DNA of 45,523 nt, from the NCBI GenBank assembly GCA_017538965.1, contig JAFYHU010000065.1, positions 1 through 45,523 on the forward strand, read 5' to 3'. A program made the position numbers and the translations under genes. Source of the DNA: Oscillospiraceae bacterium (GTDB lineage Bacteria; Bacillota; Clostridia; Oscillospirales; Oscillospiraceae). Positions 44,032 to 45,523 of this stretch are shown here, piece by piece. Below the pieces are notes generated by a model. The model made no database searches, was not told the origin of the DNA, and worked only from the letters and a program-made list of their open reading frames with translations. Positions within the stretch are counted from its first letter, which is position 1; each line of letters begins with the position of its first letter.

Positions 44032-45198
44032 ATGAAAAATTATCTGACTCTTTGCCTTGTGCTCGCGATCCTGCTGAGCATCTGCGCCTTTGGAGGCGTT
44101 TCCGCGTCTGCGGAGGAGAGCCTCGGCGAGACAAGCGTGGAAGAAGACATCTTTGCGGACTGGAACGAAGACGCGCCCGCACTTTACGCCCTGGTCGACT
44201 ATGTGGAGGCGGTTACAGACGAGTTATCGCCCGATTACATCCCCCCGGAGGACCGCGTTGCCGTCTTTGACATGGACGGCACGCTCTGTGCGGAACTCTG
44301 CCCGACCTATCTTGAGTATTATCTGCTGGCCTGGCGCATTCTGAAAGACCCGACCTATGAGCCGGATGAAGAGATGCTGGAATTCGGACGCATGCTGCGC
44401 GATCACGCGCTGGATAAATCTTTCCCGGATCACATGGACCTGCTTCATGCCGTCTATGCCGCCGAAGCCTACGCGGGCATGACGCTGAGGGAATTTGACG
44501 ATTATGTCACCGGCCGCCTGCTTCAGCCCTGTGACGGCTTCGAGGGTATGATCTGGGCAACGGCCTTTTATGCCCCGATGATCAACGTCGTGGACTATCT
44601 GAACGAAAACGGTTTCAAATGCTATATCTGCTCGGGCACCGACCGCGCGATTTGCCGCACCTTTGTCGAGGGCATGCTGGACATCCCCTCTAATCAGATC
44701 ATCGGCATGGACGACGATTATGAGGCGACCGGCCAGGGAGATGTTGACGGACTGGACTATGTGTTCAAGGCAGACGACCAGGTCATCCGCACGGACAGAC
44801 TGCTCATCAAGAACCTGAAAATGAACAAGGTCAAGCAGATTGTGCGGGATATCGGCAAGCAGCCGGTGCTCTCCTTCGGCAATTCGAGCGGCGATGTGAG
44901 CATGCACATGTACACCATCAGCAACAATGCCTACCGCAGCGAAGCCTTCATGCTGGTCGCGGACGATGATGTGCGCGATTACGGCAACCCCGAGAAAGCA
45001 GCCTCGCTGAGGGAAAAATGGGAGGACTACGGCTTCAACGTAATCTCCATGCGCGACGATTTCCGCACAATCTATGGCGACGGAGTCGTCAAGACCGGTG
45101 AATTCCACTGGCTGGAAGACCTGGCGGACACGCGTGAACCCGCTGAGACAGAAGAAGACGTGGTGTGGGACGAATACTACAACAGCGCAGCGGCATAA
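44032..45198 (+). CDS. Secreted HAD-family phosphatase
   Basis: 388 residues with a signal peptide (LTLCLVLAILLSICAFGGVSA). Motif I is VFDMDGTLCAE (Asp80, Asp82), motif II is YICSGTDRAICRTF, a Lys lies in KNLKMNKVKQIV and the acid motif is LSFGNSSGDVSM. The arrangement resembles phosphoserine-phosphatase-like HAD enzymes. Export is unusual for HAD proteins and suggests a role in releasing phosphate or acting on an outside substrate. An acidic tail follows. Substrate unknown. Confidence 0.85.
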   Translation: MKNYLTLCLVLAILLSICAFGGVSASAEESLGETSVEEDIFADWNEDAPALYALVDYVEAVTDELSPDYIPPEDRVAVFDMDGTLCAELCPTYLEYYLLAWRILKDPTYEPDEEMLEFGRMLRDHALDKSFPDHMDLLHAVYAAEAYAGMTLREFDDYVTGRLLQPCDGFEGMIWATAFYAPMINVVDYLNENGFKCYICSGTDRAICRTFVEGMLDIPSNQIIGMDDDYEATGQGDVDGLDYVFKADDQVIRTDRLLIKNLKMNKVKQIVRDIGKQPVLSFGNSSGDVSMHMYTISNNAYRSEAFMLVADDDVRDYGNPEKAASLREKWEDYGFNVISMRDDFRTIYGDGVVKTGEFHWLEDLADTREPAETEEDVVWDEYYNSAAA

Positions 45199-45253
45199 GA
45201 CTGAAGAACGGATGACAACTCTGTATAACTATTTGAGCGAAGGACAGAAAACT

Positions 45254-45523
45254 ATGAAACGAGAGCTTGAAATCGCCAGATGCGGGCTGGCATGCTGTTT
45301 ATGTTCTGAAAACGTCACCTGCAAGGGATGTAAGCGAGATGGCTTTATGGAACTGTCGTGGTGCAAAGACGCTGAGTGGTGTGAAAACCGTAAATGTGTG
45401 ATCGAAAAGAATCTGTCCGGCTGTTATGAATGCAATCCTGCAGAATGCCGTAAAGGCCTGTATGCGGAAAAGATCAAGGCACGGGCCTTTGCAGAATTCG
45501 CACATCGATACGGCGTAGATGAA
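45254..45523 (+). CDS. DUF3795-like cysteine-rich protein (3' end outside window)
   Basis: The frame is open from the ATG at 45254 to the last base, 90 residues visible. EIARCGLACCLCSENVTCKG, then WCENRKCVIEKN and CYECNPAECRKG, give about a dozen cysteines in pairs. This fits small DUF3795 proteins, probably metal-binding. GAAGGA precedes the start. It follows the HAD gene by 55 nt and may be co-transcribed. Function unknown. Confidence 0.8.
   Translation, partial: MKRELEIARCGLACCLCSENVTCKGCKRDGFMELSWCKDAEWCENRKCVIEKNLSGCYECNPAECRKGLYAEKIKARAFAEFAHRYGVDE

Overview
The window looks like a chromosome segment of a Gram-positive, probably gut-type Clostridia (Firmicutes/Bacillota), moderately GC-rich. 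The grounds are strong AGGAGG-type ribosome binding sites, sigma-A promoters whose -35 is often TTGCAA, DUF951 and CD1247-type small proteins, a CotH-type lipoprotein, a sodium-pumping oxaloacetate decarboxylase and a type-2 ArgC. No rRNA, tRNA, CRISPR array, phage or intact transposase was seen. I cannot name the species.

Layout. 1-1005: end of an SUV3-like helicase. 1045-2119: about 1.1 kb of stacked palindromic repeats without a gene. 2127-5299: a secreted repeat protein, a tiny LysM protein with a double-glycine leader, and a histidine phosphatase. 5518-8016: efp, a CD1247-like protein, rarA and DUF951. 8026-10392: CotH lipoprotein. 10657-12404: rpsB-tsf. 12450-15456: two paralogous secreted leucine-rich-repeat proteins. 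15568-16997: proC and a HAD phosphatase. 17056-21803: CoA-transferase and the oxaloacetate decarboxylase operon (oadA-oadG-biotin carrier-oadB). 22055-27707: AEC transporter, SxxK serine hydrolase, a small membrane protein, a NAGPA-type glycosidase and a DUF3298-type lipoprotein. 27938-42220: the arginine cluster argG-H-C-J-B-D-F-carA-carB. 42505-43671: a 5'-truncated AAA/DUF4143 ATPase. 44032-45523: a secreted HAD hydrolase and the start of a DUF3795 protein.

The arginine cluster encodes every step from glutamate to arginine. ArgJ both starts and closes the acetyl cycle, ArgB/C/D make acetylornithine, CarAB supplies carbamoyl phosphate, and ArgF/G/H finish. Two ARG-box-like half-matches and a good promoter precede argG.

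The most striking feature is a modular palindromic repeat family (here called A, B, C and D), often next to 7-bp GAGTTGA-type tandem repeats. It occupies most longer gaps of the arginine cluster and has entered carA in frame. There it adds about 90 residues between the N-terminal domain and the glutaminase domain without a stop codon. A near-identical inverted copy lies just upstream of carA. carB carries two shorter in-frame palindromes and is fused in frame at its 3' end to a diaminopimelate-epimerase-like domain. That domain lacks the first catalytic cysteine (Ala) and a conserved substrate asparagine (Asp).
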